Shown in pieces: positions 27,801 through 37,449 of a DNA stretch of 64,000 nucleotides; positions within the stretch are counted from its first letter, which is position 1; the number at the start of each line of letters is the position of its first letter. This DNA comes from Lanius collurio. Lineage: Eukaryota; Chordata; Aves; Passeriformes; Laniidae. The position numbers and the translations under genes were made by a program. The DNA is taken from assembly GCA_020086605.1 (NCBI GenBank), contig JACBWW010000015.1, positions 8,303,251 through 8,367,250 of the forward strand. The letters are read 5' to 3'. The notes under the pieces were generated by a model, which was given only the letters and a program-made list of their open reading frames with translations, searched no databases and was not told the DNA's origin.

Positions 27801-30800
27801 GTGAATTCTCTTTAAAAGGTGAAATGTCACAGATAATCATGCAAAATATTCAACGAGTCAGAGGAAGTATGCAGATCTAGGAGGAAGCAGCCTAGAGAGC
27901 CAAGACAACCACCTTTTGATGATGATGCAAGTATGCATTTGAGAGTTAAAAGCATGAGTGAGGCAGCTGAGAGAGCCACTGAAATGATGACTCATCTCAA
28001 TGGATTACTGGAAACACCACTTTCAGACTGTTTGGAGTACAATTTCTGGCTTTGCCATCAAAACCTGACTAAATCCAAAGAACCTGGAAGATGAAGGAGG
28101 AGGTTTTTGTAATGCTGTCACAAAAGGCTCTGAAACTGTAAGATACTCTATGAGCAATCTAACACATGCACTATTTGCTTTGAAATTTGGGCAATGGTAA
28201 AGCCTGGCTATAACTCACAGAATTTAGGCAATAAATCTGTTACTGAAAAACTTTTTGTAAAAGCATTATTATGTGCTGTTGCACGCGTGGTACAGATAGA
28301 AATAGAGGCATATCTGGTGTGCAAGATTAGAATCCTACAGAACCAATCAATCTAGGTTTTCCTTTACATAGCAAGAGAGAAGGAAGGGTGGTCTAACCAA
28401 AACAAACCGAACAACAAGCTCTTTAATTCCCTTTGTTGCCACTCTCGGATCCAAACAGTCTGGAGAGTTAGAAAGTTTGTGTTGATAGAAGCAGGTTTAG
28501 AAGAGGTGTTAGATATATTTTATATGGGATTGGAATAATAATTGCTAGATAATGCGTGCATTAAATAGATAATAATTATTATAGATATATAACTGAAAAA
28601 TACCAACATATATACAGCTACAATAAGTAAATACACAGATTGAGGAATTAACAAACAAAAAAATTATTACTTTGACATATTTGTACTCACTGTGTGTGAA
28701 TATATTGCACAGTTTCATGATCAGTTGATACATAATATCTATATAAATAAGCCAATACATAATTCTTATCTCCATTTTTCATAGCATTTTCCTGGAGTAT
28801 GCATTTTAAATCCTAAATTGAAAGCAGTCTTGTAAGTGAGTCTCAGGAATCATCAACATTTAAAGTTTTGCCTTGGGATGTGCTGTCTGTGAGTTTTTAA
28901 ACACAGAGTCAATTACCTCAAAAGCCCACAGAAGTTACCATCTCTCCTTTGAAAACATTTAGGTATGTTTGACCAAGGACTCTCTTCTTACCTTTGTTCT
29001 ACAAATGGAATGGATGGTGTAATTTTCCCACAAGCAGTGAAGGGGTTCCAGCCCCGAGGGTTTTCTTCATCATCAGTTTTGATGTTCCTCACTTTCCTGT
29101 GCACTTGTACTGGTGTGAGTCAGTGGGTTTGCAGTTCTGGGAATTGCAAAGGAGAGATGTCAGAGACTATGCTTAGGGTTGTGCTGTTCATTGACTTCAA
29201 ACCCTTATGAAGTACATTAGTAAATATAATTTAACAAAACTTTAAATGATAGTTAGCTGTCATCTTTCAAAGTTATAAAGTTATTTAACTAATAAAGCTT
29301 ATAAGATTTTTTTTCCTTACAAAGATACAGAAAATGAACAATGTGAAAATAAAACAATCCTTCCAATAATCCTGTATAATCTAAGAGGTTAAAGTGATGG
29401 TGTCTACAGTTTGTTTTCAAAATGGAAATGATAATGAAAATCTTACAGTTTAAAGTTAGAATAATTAACAACTTTTGAGGATCAAGGCAAAAATAAAAGT
29501 GCAGAGAATTTTCTAATACATTTTCTTGGAAAGGAAATTGAGCAGTTATTGACAGTCAGTGAGTTTCACAAAAAAACCCCCCAATCAGAAATCCAGGAAG
29601 GAAGATAATTCTCTTTTGTCCCTATCAAACTTTCATACATTTTGAGGAAGGTCTTTCAATCTAAATTTTTTTTTAAATGTTTATTATAGAGCTTTTTTCC
29701 TAAGTATTTCGCTATTAGTAGAGCAGACATAATTGTTTTGATATTTTGCCAGCATTCTACATGGATAGGTAACTTTGGAACTGTTTTTAACCAATTACCT
29801 TAAATTTTGGTCAGTTGTAAGTCGAGTAGAAGCTAATGCCTTTCATGTCCACACTCCAGTCCTTTCGCAAGTCTTTCAAGTTCCTGAATGTAACAGCTTT
29901 GAAAGCAGGCTGTACATTTGTGCAGACTCATACAGACTGGGTATCTGCCTCACTGCTAGGGTCTCCTAGAGGCTGCATTGGGTTTACATGACATAGCCTT
30001 TCATTTCATCATCATGTGATTTCTGAATGTTTGATTGCACAGCCTTAATATTATTCCTGTACCTTGCATCATGGAATAAAGAGATACTTGGACATGATTT
30101 CATAATCCTTGTGATAGTTTGCCGGGACTTTCTGAAATTTAACTTCTAGAATGGCACAGATCCATGTTCAATGGACTACTGTTTTATCATATGATCTCTG
30201 TGTGTAAGTTTAGTTTGGTTTTTACGTTCTGCCCTGTATACTGGCATCTGAGTGATTGTTATTTAATACATGCACAGACATTTCCTCAAAAGTACAGTTC
30301 AAAATGTTAACAAGTCTTCGTCATAAATCTCTTCAGTCTGGTGTTTAGTGATGCATAGTGATATGCATCAGCATTGGCCTTTTATTGAGCTTGCAGCCCT
30401 CACATCTTTTCAGAGCATTTCTTATGGGAATAGAGGTCTAAAAGTGGGGCCATTCACACTACTTACATGGGTAGAACAGTTATTTTGCTTTTGGGTAATA
30501 CTCAGAAAATGGGACAGGACAGAGGAATGGCAAAAGCAAACGAGGGAATCAGTGGTTTAGGTATTATTATTATTCAGTTTAATTAGCAGATGAGTGATTA
30601 ATAGTCTTCTTTTTAAATGGTTGTTGATTCTAAATGTTGTATTTTTATAGTACCTGATACAGAGTGAAAAAATATAAATTTGTTCTAAAAAGTTTGAATA
30701 ATACAATAGAAAAAAGGTTTTAGACTGAATATGTCAGGTAATCAGTTGAATATCACTGCTGCTTTGTGTGACTTTTTTATTAACCCACTCATATATATAT

Positions 30801-31085
30801 TAAAGAATATATGTCTCCTTTTACTGAGAACAATGATCAAAGAGTTCTCAAAGCCTTAATATCACTTTATCCTTGGACATGTTTTCTTCACAGTGTATCG
30901 ATATCTTTCATTACCACTAGGTTACTACTAGTGCTATATGCACTGACTGTGATTTTGTTACATAAATATTTTATATAAGAGAAAATGGAAAACATAAGTC
31001 AGGTTGAACTTGGAATTTATGGAAGACATTTAGCATTTTTTAGCTAAAATTGCATAAATACTTCATATGTAATTTGATTCATCAG
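24846..31085. other. Intergenic AT-rich DNA between PALLD 5' region and DDX60 remnants
   Basis: No splice-bounded exon of a recognised gene. In an intact locus the 5' exons of DDX60 would be expected on the plus strand here, but I could not match any translated piece to the N-terminal part of DDX60. One open frame at 27837-28094 is listed separately. Confidence 0.5.
27837..28094 (+). other. Unassigned 85-codon open frame without a start at its 5' end
   Basis: Open from after a TAA at 27834 to a TGA at 28092. It contains RSRRKQPREPRQPPFDDD and later LNGLLETPLSDCLEY, a charged composition unlike the hydrophobic chance frames nearby. It is on the same strand as, and upstream of, the DDX60 remnants. 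It could be a decayed exon or retrocopy, or chance. I do not recognise a family. Confidence 0.15.
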
Positions 31086-31333
31086 TAGAATTCCAAAGCA
31101 GAAAAAAATCATTGAACAAAATCAGAAAAGGATAAAGGATGAAGAGAAAAAAAAGTGGAAACAATGGAAAAACCTTTGCATTAATAACCAAATTAAACAC
31201 AATTTTAGATCAGGAATAAATAAGATAAAAGTTTTCCTGGAAACATGCCAAAGTAATAATGTGAAATGGACTGCAGAAATGTCTGGTTTGAATGTCTGTT
31301 TTCAACTGTGGAAAGAACGATCCCTAGATAAAG
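31086..31333 (+). pseudogene. DDX60: DDX60 remnant: exon from the linker region before the helicase core
   Basis: Acceptor-like GATTCATCAG precedes 31086 and a strong donor AAAG|GTAAGT follows 31333. The frame encodes a Lys/Glu-rich helix (KIIEQNQKRIKDEEKKKWK), then SGINKIKVFLETCQSNNVKW, then AEMSGLNVCFQLWKE. This matches, with many substitutions, the DDX60 segment just before the DExD/H helicase core. DDX60 is an interferon-induced cytoplasmic helicase of about 1,700 residues linked to antiviral RNA sensing. The exon itself is open, but its phase-1 end does not join in frame with the next remnant. Confidence 0.8.
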
Positions 31334-32559
31334 GTAAGTGTACATATTTTTGTGGTTTCTTTGGAGGGGATGGCAAGAAATAACTCTGTGAAGACTAGGG
31401 AAGAATGTATTAATAAACTGTGCCTACTGTAATGGTGCTGTTTTCATACTAAGAGTGTTGTGTGCAGGTCAGAGCACTTCAAGGATATTAGTTTGTGAAA
31501 GAGGCATATTCTGTATCTGAGGAGTTTTCTAGGCATAACAGCAGTTCACCAGCTTGGCATCAGCTGAGATTTGTAATAAGTAATTTTTCACGGTAGGTAT
31601 AGTGTAGATTATGTTGGGCCAGCTGAGTAGCAAAAGAGGAAAAATGCTTCAACATGCTAAGGTACACAGTAGACCCATATTGTGCTTTTTGAGGGTGTAC
31701 TTCTTATCTAAGGCTTGCACATCTCAGTACATTTCTGTTTCTACTAAATTCCTAGCAATGATGATCAACATGCGTTCTTTACAAGATGAACAATAAGGTG
31801 TAAAAAGGTCCATGATTGAGGTATGCTTCCACTGGGTGTGATGGCCTCTCTTCTGCCCAGTGATCCCCCTCAGCAGTGTCAGCCAGGGGCTCTGGTGCAG
31901 GATCTGGTGCAGGTGATGCATTGCTGTTTTGTGGTTGCCCAGACCCACAGGCCATTCAGTTCGAGACTGTTGAAGCTGCTTGATTTGAGCAGTTCTGATG
32001 AACCCACTGATACAACTGTCTAGGAATGAAAGGGAATCATAAACTACTTGCAGGAGCCTTTGTTTTGGCCTTTTCATACCAATAATTTCCATTTTCTGCG
32101 TACTAATTTCCTGCAGCTTTTTTTTTTTTTTTGTTTCCAGGCTGGATGACATAGTAGATAAAGTTTAGCATATCAACAGTTAGTGTAGAATAACTGGGAA
32201 AGTTGCACCTAGTCACTAGCTACACCTAGTTACACCTGAAGCAGTGACTGAATTAAGGGTGGGCTGGCATCAGTAACTATTCACCCAGATCAACAGGTGC
32301 CTAAGGTTTACAGGACTGGAGGCCTGGAATGAGGGGGGAGACCATAGGAAAATGCATGCTGTACTTCTTCAGAAGTATTTTCAAGTACATCTATAATGTA
32401 TGCTGATTTCTGGTGGGAACGTTGGGACATCTGTGAGAATCACTTGATTTTTAAGAGTTTTTTCCATTAGGGGAATGTTTCTTAAAAGCAAAATTAATGA
32501 ATGTGGTGATTATTAGGGCTGTTGGTTTTTGTTTGTTTTTCCTTTTTCCCCCAAGACAG
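31334..32559. other. Intron-like DNA between two DDX60 remnants
   Basis: Noncoding DNA on the plus strand. A minus-strand frame of 142 codons spans 31724-32152 and starts in a poly-Lys run encoded by the T tract at 32119-32134. I found no family for it and regard it as chance. Confidence 0.5.
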
Positions 32560-32694
32560 AAGAACAAAAGTTTTAAGAATAACTACAGAAGCATAAGAAG
32601 AATCCATTCTCTCCTGGATAAATATCATGATTTACTGGAGACAACAGGTAGTCAGAGGATTGCCAAATGCCTTAGGTATTTTGGATTTGAGAAT
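32560..32694 (+). pseudogene. DDX60: DDX60 remnant: second linker exon, frameshifted
   Basis: An acceptor CCCCCAAGACAG precedes 32560. The homologous frame reads SIRRIHSLLDKYHDLLE, then SQRIAKCLRYFGFEN, corresponding to the conserved DDX60 stretch with KRIHSLMEKY and RQLIARCLKYLGF. The boundary near 32694 is taken at a weak GTGACA donor. Joining from the previous exon (one base left over) puts this exon in the wrong frame and gives EEQKF then TAA, so a frameshift has occurred near 32570. Downstream, where the ATPase motifs should follow, no helicase exon is found. Confidence 0.78.
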
Positions 32695-32699
32695 GTGAC

Positions 32700-34725
32700 A
32701 GTCTGGATTAGTCATAGATTATGTCTATATAATAATCATATTTTTTCATTTTTCAGTTTTTCCTACATGTATTTGTTGCTGCATAGTTGGAATTGTTTTT
32801 CTCAAAATCTGAAAGCAACAACAATATTTGAAAACCCTGACAGAGACATACTTACATTGAAAAATCAAGGACTGTAAAGTTCAGAGATCCACTATTTAAA
32901 ATTGCCTTTACTTCTGATGGCTAAAGATTTTTGCTTTTTATATATCTGTAGCTTTATAGATTTTAACATGTAGCTGTATAGTTTCTATCACTTTGCCACT
33001 TAAGCATAGTAGTTGCACTTCCTCACACATTATGCTACCTTCTTGGAATTCTGTTTAGTCTTGCTCTTTAGTCTAGCAAGGACACTTTGTTTTGCACCAT
33101 ACATCATAGACATAATAAAATGTAGGGCTAAAAGATCGGGGGGGAGGGGGGCTCCAACAGGGCAGAACCCAGGGGGAAGTTACCTAACCAACTGCTCTTC
33201 TAATTGGACAATATTTATTCAATATACTAATTAATAAACCTTATAAAAACTATAGAAATACTGTATCACATGTGCATATAACCATATGCACTGAGAGCTT
33301 TCAATTCAAGACTTACTTTTATATTATCATTCTGTGACATTGCTACCTTTTACAAATGTTCTTAAATGCCTAGCTCAGCAGGGTTGAGTGCATATCACAC
33401 AGTGGTGTTCAAGAAGCACTTTCCCTGTGAAGTATGTAAGCTTTTATGGTCGATTTCTTTTCAGTGTCCTCCAGCAGTTTGTTCATATTTAGATTACTCT
33501 CCAGCAATCCCATTCACTTCCAAATTATGATGTCAATCATATTCTAAATTATGCTTTTTCTTCTCAGAGGCACATACTGCTTAGCAGACCAACTGTGATC
33601 TTCTTTACTGCCTAATTAAATCTTCTCCCATCAATGAGGGGTAAAATTCCTTTCCTTGCTAGTTGAAGTAATGAGGAGTTATAAGGCAACCTTATCCACT
33701 GTGCTTTTGTATCTTTTAAAATTGTAAACTGACAAACATTATTAGTAAACATAGACACATGTGATTATTATATGCCACCTAGTACTGCATTGTAATTGAG
33801 ATGCAACACCCTGGTAATCAGCTATTTGGGATAAGGTGTGAGATGATTGATCATCTGATTTTTTCATTAGAGGTTTGCATTCAAGAGGGAAATTTGTCTG
33901 GTTTCTTTTACCCTACAAGGATGCAAATTTGTATGTAAATATCTTTCAGCTCCCCTAATGGCTTTTTGAGTTGCTTAGAGGTTCCAAAAATTGTACTCCT
34001 TTTGAATTACTTTGTGTTTTGTATGTCTGCCTCCCTAAAGAATACAGGGCATTGTATCCATATTTGGGAAAAGCACAAAGCTTGTGTGTGGAAATCCTTA
34101 ACTGAATGTCAGATACTTTCTAGTATATTGGTATGTGTTTTATGTTGTTGCCACATCTTGTTATTTCATCCATTCAGTTTGTGCTGCTGTTTTTTTACAC
34201 TTTTCTTAACTCTTCTTACACTGATGTCTGAATAATTTGTATGGCATTTCTCCAAATAAGCTGTTAGTTTCCTCATGCTGGGATGTACTTTGCGTGGACA
34301 GAATTCAGACACATTCAAACAGATCTCCACGCTTTCTGTTGTTGTGGGAGTAGCTTGATTTCTTCTGAAGGACAAGGCCATTTCTCGTTTTTGAGAAGAC
34401 AGAGATCCCAGGGTTCAAAGTTTGTGCTCAGATACATGGCAGGTAATACTATGCACTGTCAATTTTATTTAATGTATTTATGTTTATGGGTATGCACATG
34501 AAGATGTTGGCATTACAAGAAATAAATCAGGTCAGAAGATAATCTTGAGTCTGGGGTAAATCTTGGCGTGAGGATTATATCAAGATGTACAGGGGGATTC
34601 CTGAACCCAGGGACACAGAAACAGCAGCCCCAAGCCCCATCCGGACCTGGAAGCCCTTGGCAGCCAATCAGGCACACAGCGGGCACTGGCAGAAGCTATT
34701 TGTGAGATTTAAACCTCTCTAAATA
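32700..34725. other. Noncoding DNA where the DDX60 helicase exons should lie
   Basis: No frame carries a Walker A GKT, a DEVH-type motif or the SGRAGRRG helicase motif of DDX60. The sequence is AT-rich, with no gap characters, so the absence of these exons is not an assembly hole inside this interval. Confidence 0.55.
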
Positions 34726-34734
34726 CCCTGGATG

Positions 34735-34835
34735 TATGCACAGACTGAGTAGTAAGAGTCTGGAGAGCAGCAATGGGGAAAGGGACCTGGGGGGTCCTGG
34801 TCAATGGCAAGTTGAATGTGAGTATTACAAAAATA
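34735..34835 (+). mobile_element. CR1 LINE ORF2 fragment
   Basis: The plus strand contains GGAAAGGGACCTGGGGGG followed by TCCTGGTCAATGGCAAGTTG and AATGTGAG. This is the CR1 reverse-transcriptase segment that reads Arg-Asp-Leu-Gly-Val-Leu-Val-Asp-Gly-Lys-Leu-Asn in intact elements, here with a one-base shift. It is short, decayed and flanked by unclassified GC-richer sequence from about 34590. Confidence 0.7.
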
Positions 34836-35509
34836 AAATATTCCCAGCAGCTGCAATGAACTGTCATCAGCTCACATGTCATACAAACTTGTACTTCACT
34901 ATCAAATGCATTGTGTGCTGTGGGGAAGGTAGAGAGCAGCTCTTTCTCCCTCTGCTGCTCATCCCCTCTAACTGTAAATGTAGTTGCACTGATGCTTGTA
35001 TAGGTATGAAACTGTAGGGATTAGAACACTGGCATGATCCAGGCTGAATATCATCCTATCATTTGGCTGCTTATATTTAACTTTGTATTGTTCAGTAACC
35101 CAGGTCAAAGCAAAGACCAAAAAGTTGTTGCCACAGTTTTTTCTTTGGAACAGTGTATTGAAAATACTGTTTACCTTCATACCTTGTTTTATCACCACAA
35201 GAAACACTTTTATTATATTACACAATGGTAAAAGTCAGGAAAAACTAGCGAAGGGACCACATAAGTATACATTGCTATTATTGCTACTGCTGTTGATTCC
35301 TTTGTTCTGGAAAGACATTCCCCAGAAGAGGCTGCCCCTGGCAGCTGGACATGCTGCCGACAGGGGCTGTGGAGGAGAGGCACAAGCTGTGTGTGCTCCC
35401 CTCTGGGCAGCCCTCCTGGAAGTGGGGAAGGGCATGAGAAAGCCCCAAGGGCCAACCAAGTGCTGGTTCTGGAAGTTGGGGGAGCGGCCGGGGAGGCAGC
35501 GCTAAACTG

Positions 35510-35845
35510 AGGGATTTGGAGGTCTCTTCCAACTGGGAGGAATCTGTGACTCTGGGATTGTCCTGACCCAGGTGCAGCACTTGGCACCTGGCCTTGTGGA
35601 ACTTCATGAGGTTCTCATCATCCCACTTCTCAAGCTTGTCCAGGTACCTCTAGATGCCCCCGTCCTTCTGTAGAATTCCCTGCCCTCCTCAGCTTCCTGT
35701 CCTCTGCAATTGCACTGATGGTGTGCTCAGTCCCTGGGGATCATTGATAAAGGCACTAATGAGCCCTGGTCCCAAGGCAGAGCCCTGAGAGACACCCCTT
35801 GTCCCTGGCTTAGTGAAAGATGGCCATGCCCACAGCAGGGGAGCT
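35510..35845 (-). mobile_element. CR1 LINE fragment, internal part
   Basis: Reading the minus strand, the segment contains the CR1 wording AACCTCATGAAGTTCCACAA, GGCCAGGTGCCAAGTGCTGC and ACCTGGGTCAGGACAATCCC. It continues through a region corresponding to an upstream part of ORF2. A 3'-end-like piece (GAGGTCTCTTCCAACTGGGA) lies at its left edge in plus orientation, so more than one insertion is involved. Confidence 0.75.
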
Positions 35846-35849
35846 GAAA

Positions 35850-36480
35850 CTATAGAATTCTGTAATGGCCCAGCTTGAAAGGGACCTTAAAACATTACTG
35901 ATTTTCAACCCCTCTGCCATGGGCAGCAATACCTGCCACTCCAACCCCATCCAACCTGGTCTTGAAGACTTTCAGGGAATGGGCATCCTCCACTTCTCTG
36001 GACATCCTGTTCCATTGCCTTACCACCCTCACAGTAAAGCATTTCTCCCTAATCAAAATCTGTTCTTGCGGTTTGAAGCCATTCCCCCCTTGACCCATCG
36101 CTGTATTTCCTGACAGCATCCCACTCCAGCTTCCCTGTAGCCTCCTTCGGCTACTGGAAGGTTGCTATGGGGTCTCCATGCAACTTTCTCTTCTCCAGGC
36201 TGAACAGACCCAACATTCTCAGCCTGTCTTCATAGGGGAGGTGATCCAGTCCTCTTAACAATTTCATGGCACTTGTATGGATTTGCTCCGACAGTTGCAT
36301 TTCCTTCTGTTGGGGACACCAGAGCTTGACGCTCTACTGTTGGTGGGGTCTCTTAAGAACAGAGTTGAAGGGGAGAATCAGCTCCCTCGAGCTGCTGGCC
36401 ACACTTCTCTTCACTGCAGCCCAGGATTTTGTTGGCTTTCTGGGCTGAGTGCACTGGGCTGGCTTGTGTTGAGTTTTTCA
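35850..36480 (-). mobile_element. CR1 LINE 3' part
   Basis: The minus-strand translation at 35895-36119 includes VRQWNRMSREVEDAHSLKVF, the typical C-terminal end of the CR1 ORF2 protein. The left edge shows the CR1 3' terminus (AGGGACCTTAAAACATT and ACAGAATTCTATAG on the appropriate strands). The right part carries the usual upstream CR1 sequence with CTTCTCCAGGCTGAACAGAC on the plus strand. It is decayed with stop codons. It lies between the linker and C-terminal DDX60 remnants. Confidence 0.88.
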
Positions 36481-36499
36481 TCAGCCCCCAGTTCTTCTC

Positions 36500-36620
36500 T
36501 GCACGTCTCAATCCATTTTCAGCTCAGCTTGGATTTGTGCCTAAGACTGCCCCAACCCAGGTGACTGACTAGATGGTCCTTAAAATTCTTTCCAGCCCAA
36601 ACTGTTCTATAATTCCAGTA
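36500..36620 (+). mobile_element. CR1 3'-end fragment in plus orientation
   Basis: Contains GACTAGATGGTCCTTAAAAT, CTTTCCAGCCCAAACTGTTC and TATAATTCCAGTATTCCA, the CR1 3' end in plus orientation, immediately beside the minus-oriented copy. This suggests nested or successive insertions. Confidence 0.65.
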
Positions 36621-37112
36621 TTCCAACAAAATATTGAGTATATTAAAAAGAAAAAAGGTGGTATTCTTAATTACTAGGAACTGAGTTTATTAAGTTCCTT
36701 TCCAGTTAGTGGTCCTTTTTGCAAAACATAGGGTCTTCATCACTGATAGAAAGCTTACACAACTCCTGCTCAATTTAGCCAGCAGATTTGTCTGTAGTGT
36801 TCCAGTTTAGCTTGCAACAGGTTAGTTATTCAAACCGTTGAAACCATGTTCTCAAGATAACGTTAATAAATTATCTTTTCTAATACTCCTAATGAGTCTT
36901 ATATGTTCAATTATAGAAACATGAGCCTCTGCAGCCTTATTAGTTATTATTAGTAGCTATAAAGCTGTTCTGCGGCGATCCCAGTGAACTAGTGTGTCAG
37001 CATCTGAGGTCATGCCACATGCTCTCTGCATCCTTACTCAACCTACACAAACAAGGTTTAACAATGAAATAGTTCCACTGCATATCTAGTTGATATTTTT
37101 TTCTTTCCTTAG
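36621..37112. other. Noncoding interval before the DDX60 C-terminal remnants
   Basis: AT-rich, no recognised feature apart from the polypyrimidine tract at its right end, which serves as the acceptor of the next remnant. Confidence 0.5.
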
Positions 37113-37175
37113 GTTAAATGAAGGAGATGCTTACTACACACTCAAGGATTTTTCACTCCTTATTAGATCTATTTG
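37113..37175 (+). pseudogene. DDX60: DDX60 remnant: penultimate exon
   Basis: The acceptor TTTCTTTCCTTAG precedes 37113 and GTATGA follows 37175. After one leading base the frame reads LNEGDAYYTLKDFSLLIRSI, closely matching the near-C-terminal DDX60 segment NEGDAYYLLKDFALTIKSI. It leaves with two bases (TG). Joined to the next remnant this forms TGA, an in-frame stop exactly where the intact protein has Ser. Confidence 0.85.
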
Positions 37176-37265
37176 GTATGATGTATTTGCGCTCTTTAGA
37201 ATACAATATATACTTAATTTTTAAAGCAAGTTAAAATGGAACAATGCCTTTTTTTTTTTAACCAG

Positions 37266-37449
37266 AACAAGTCAGAGTGAACTGTGTGACAATCCAAATA
37301 AGAATGTTTTACTGGCATTTAAACAGTTGGAAGATGACGATGAAGAGAAACTGAAGTGTGTTACTCAAAGAATAAAAAAACAACCAAAGCAGCAGTACAC
37401 AATATCCTTACTACACAGATCAGCAGTCTTTGAGTTAGAAAGTTACTAG
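37266..37449 (+). pseudogene. DDX60: DDX60 remnant: last exon
   Basis: Acceptor TTTTTAACCAG precedes 37266. After the base that completes the split codon it reads TSQSELCDNPNKNVLLAFKQ and then EDDDEEKLKCV, aligning with the DDX60 C terminus SLRELCENEDDNVVLAFEQ through EKLNKV. The normal stop after that Val is gone, and the frame runs 23 further codons to TAG at 37447. Together with the TGA at the upstream junction and the missing helicase core, this marks a pseudogene. Confidence 0.85.

Noticed and set aside
31724..32152. 142-codon minus-strand frame starting MSSSLETKKKKK
   Set aside because: Its start lies in a T tract read backwards, no family is recognisable and it sits inside an intron of the DDX60 relic. 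Probably chance.
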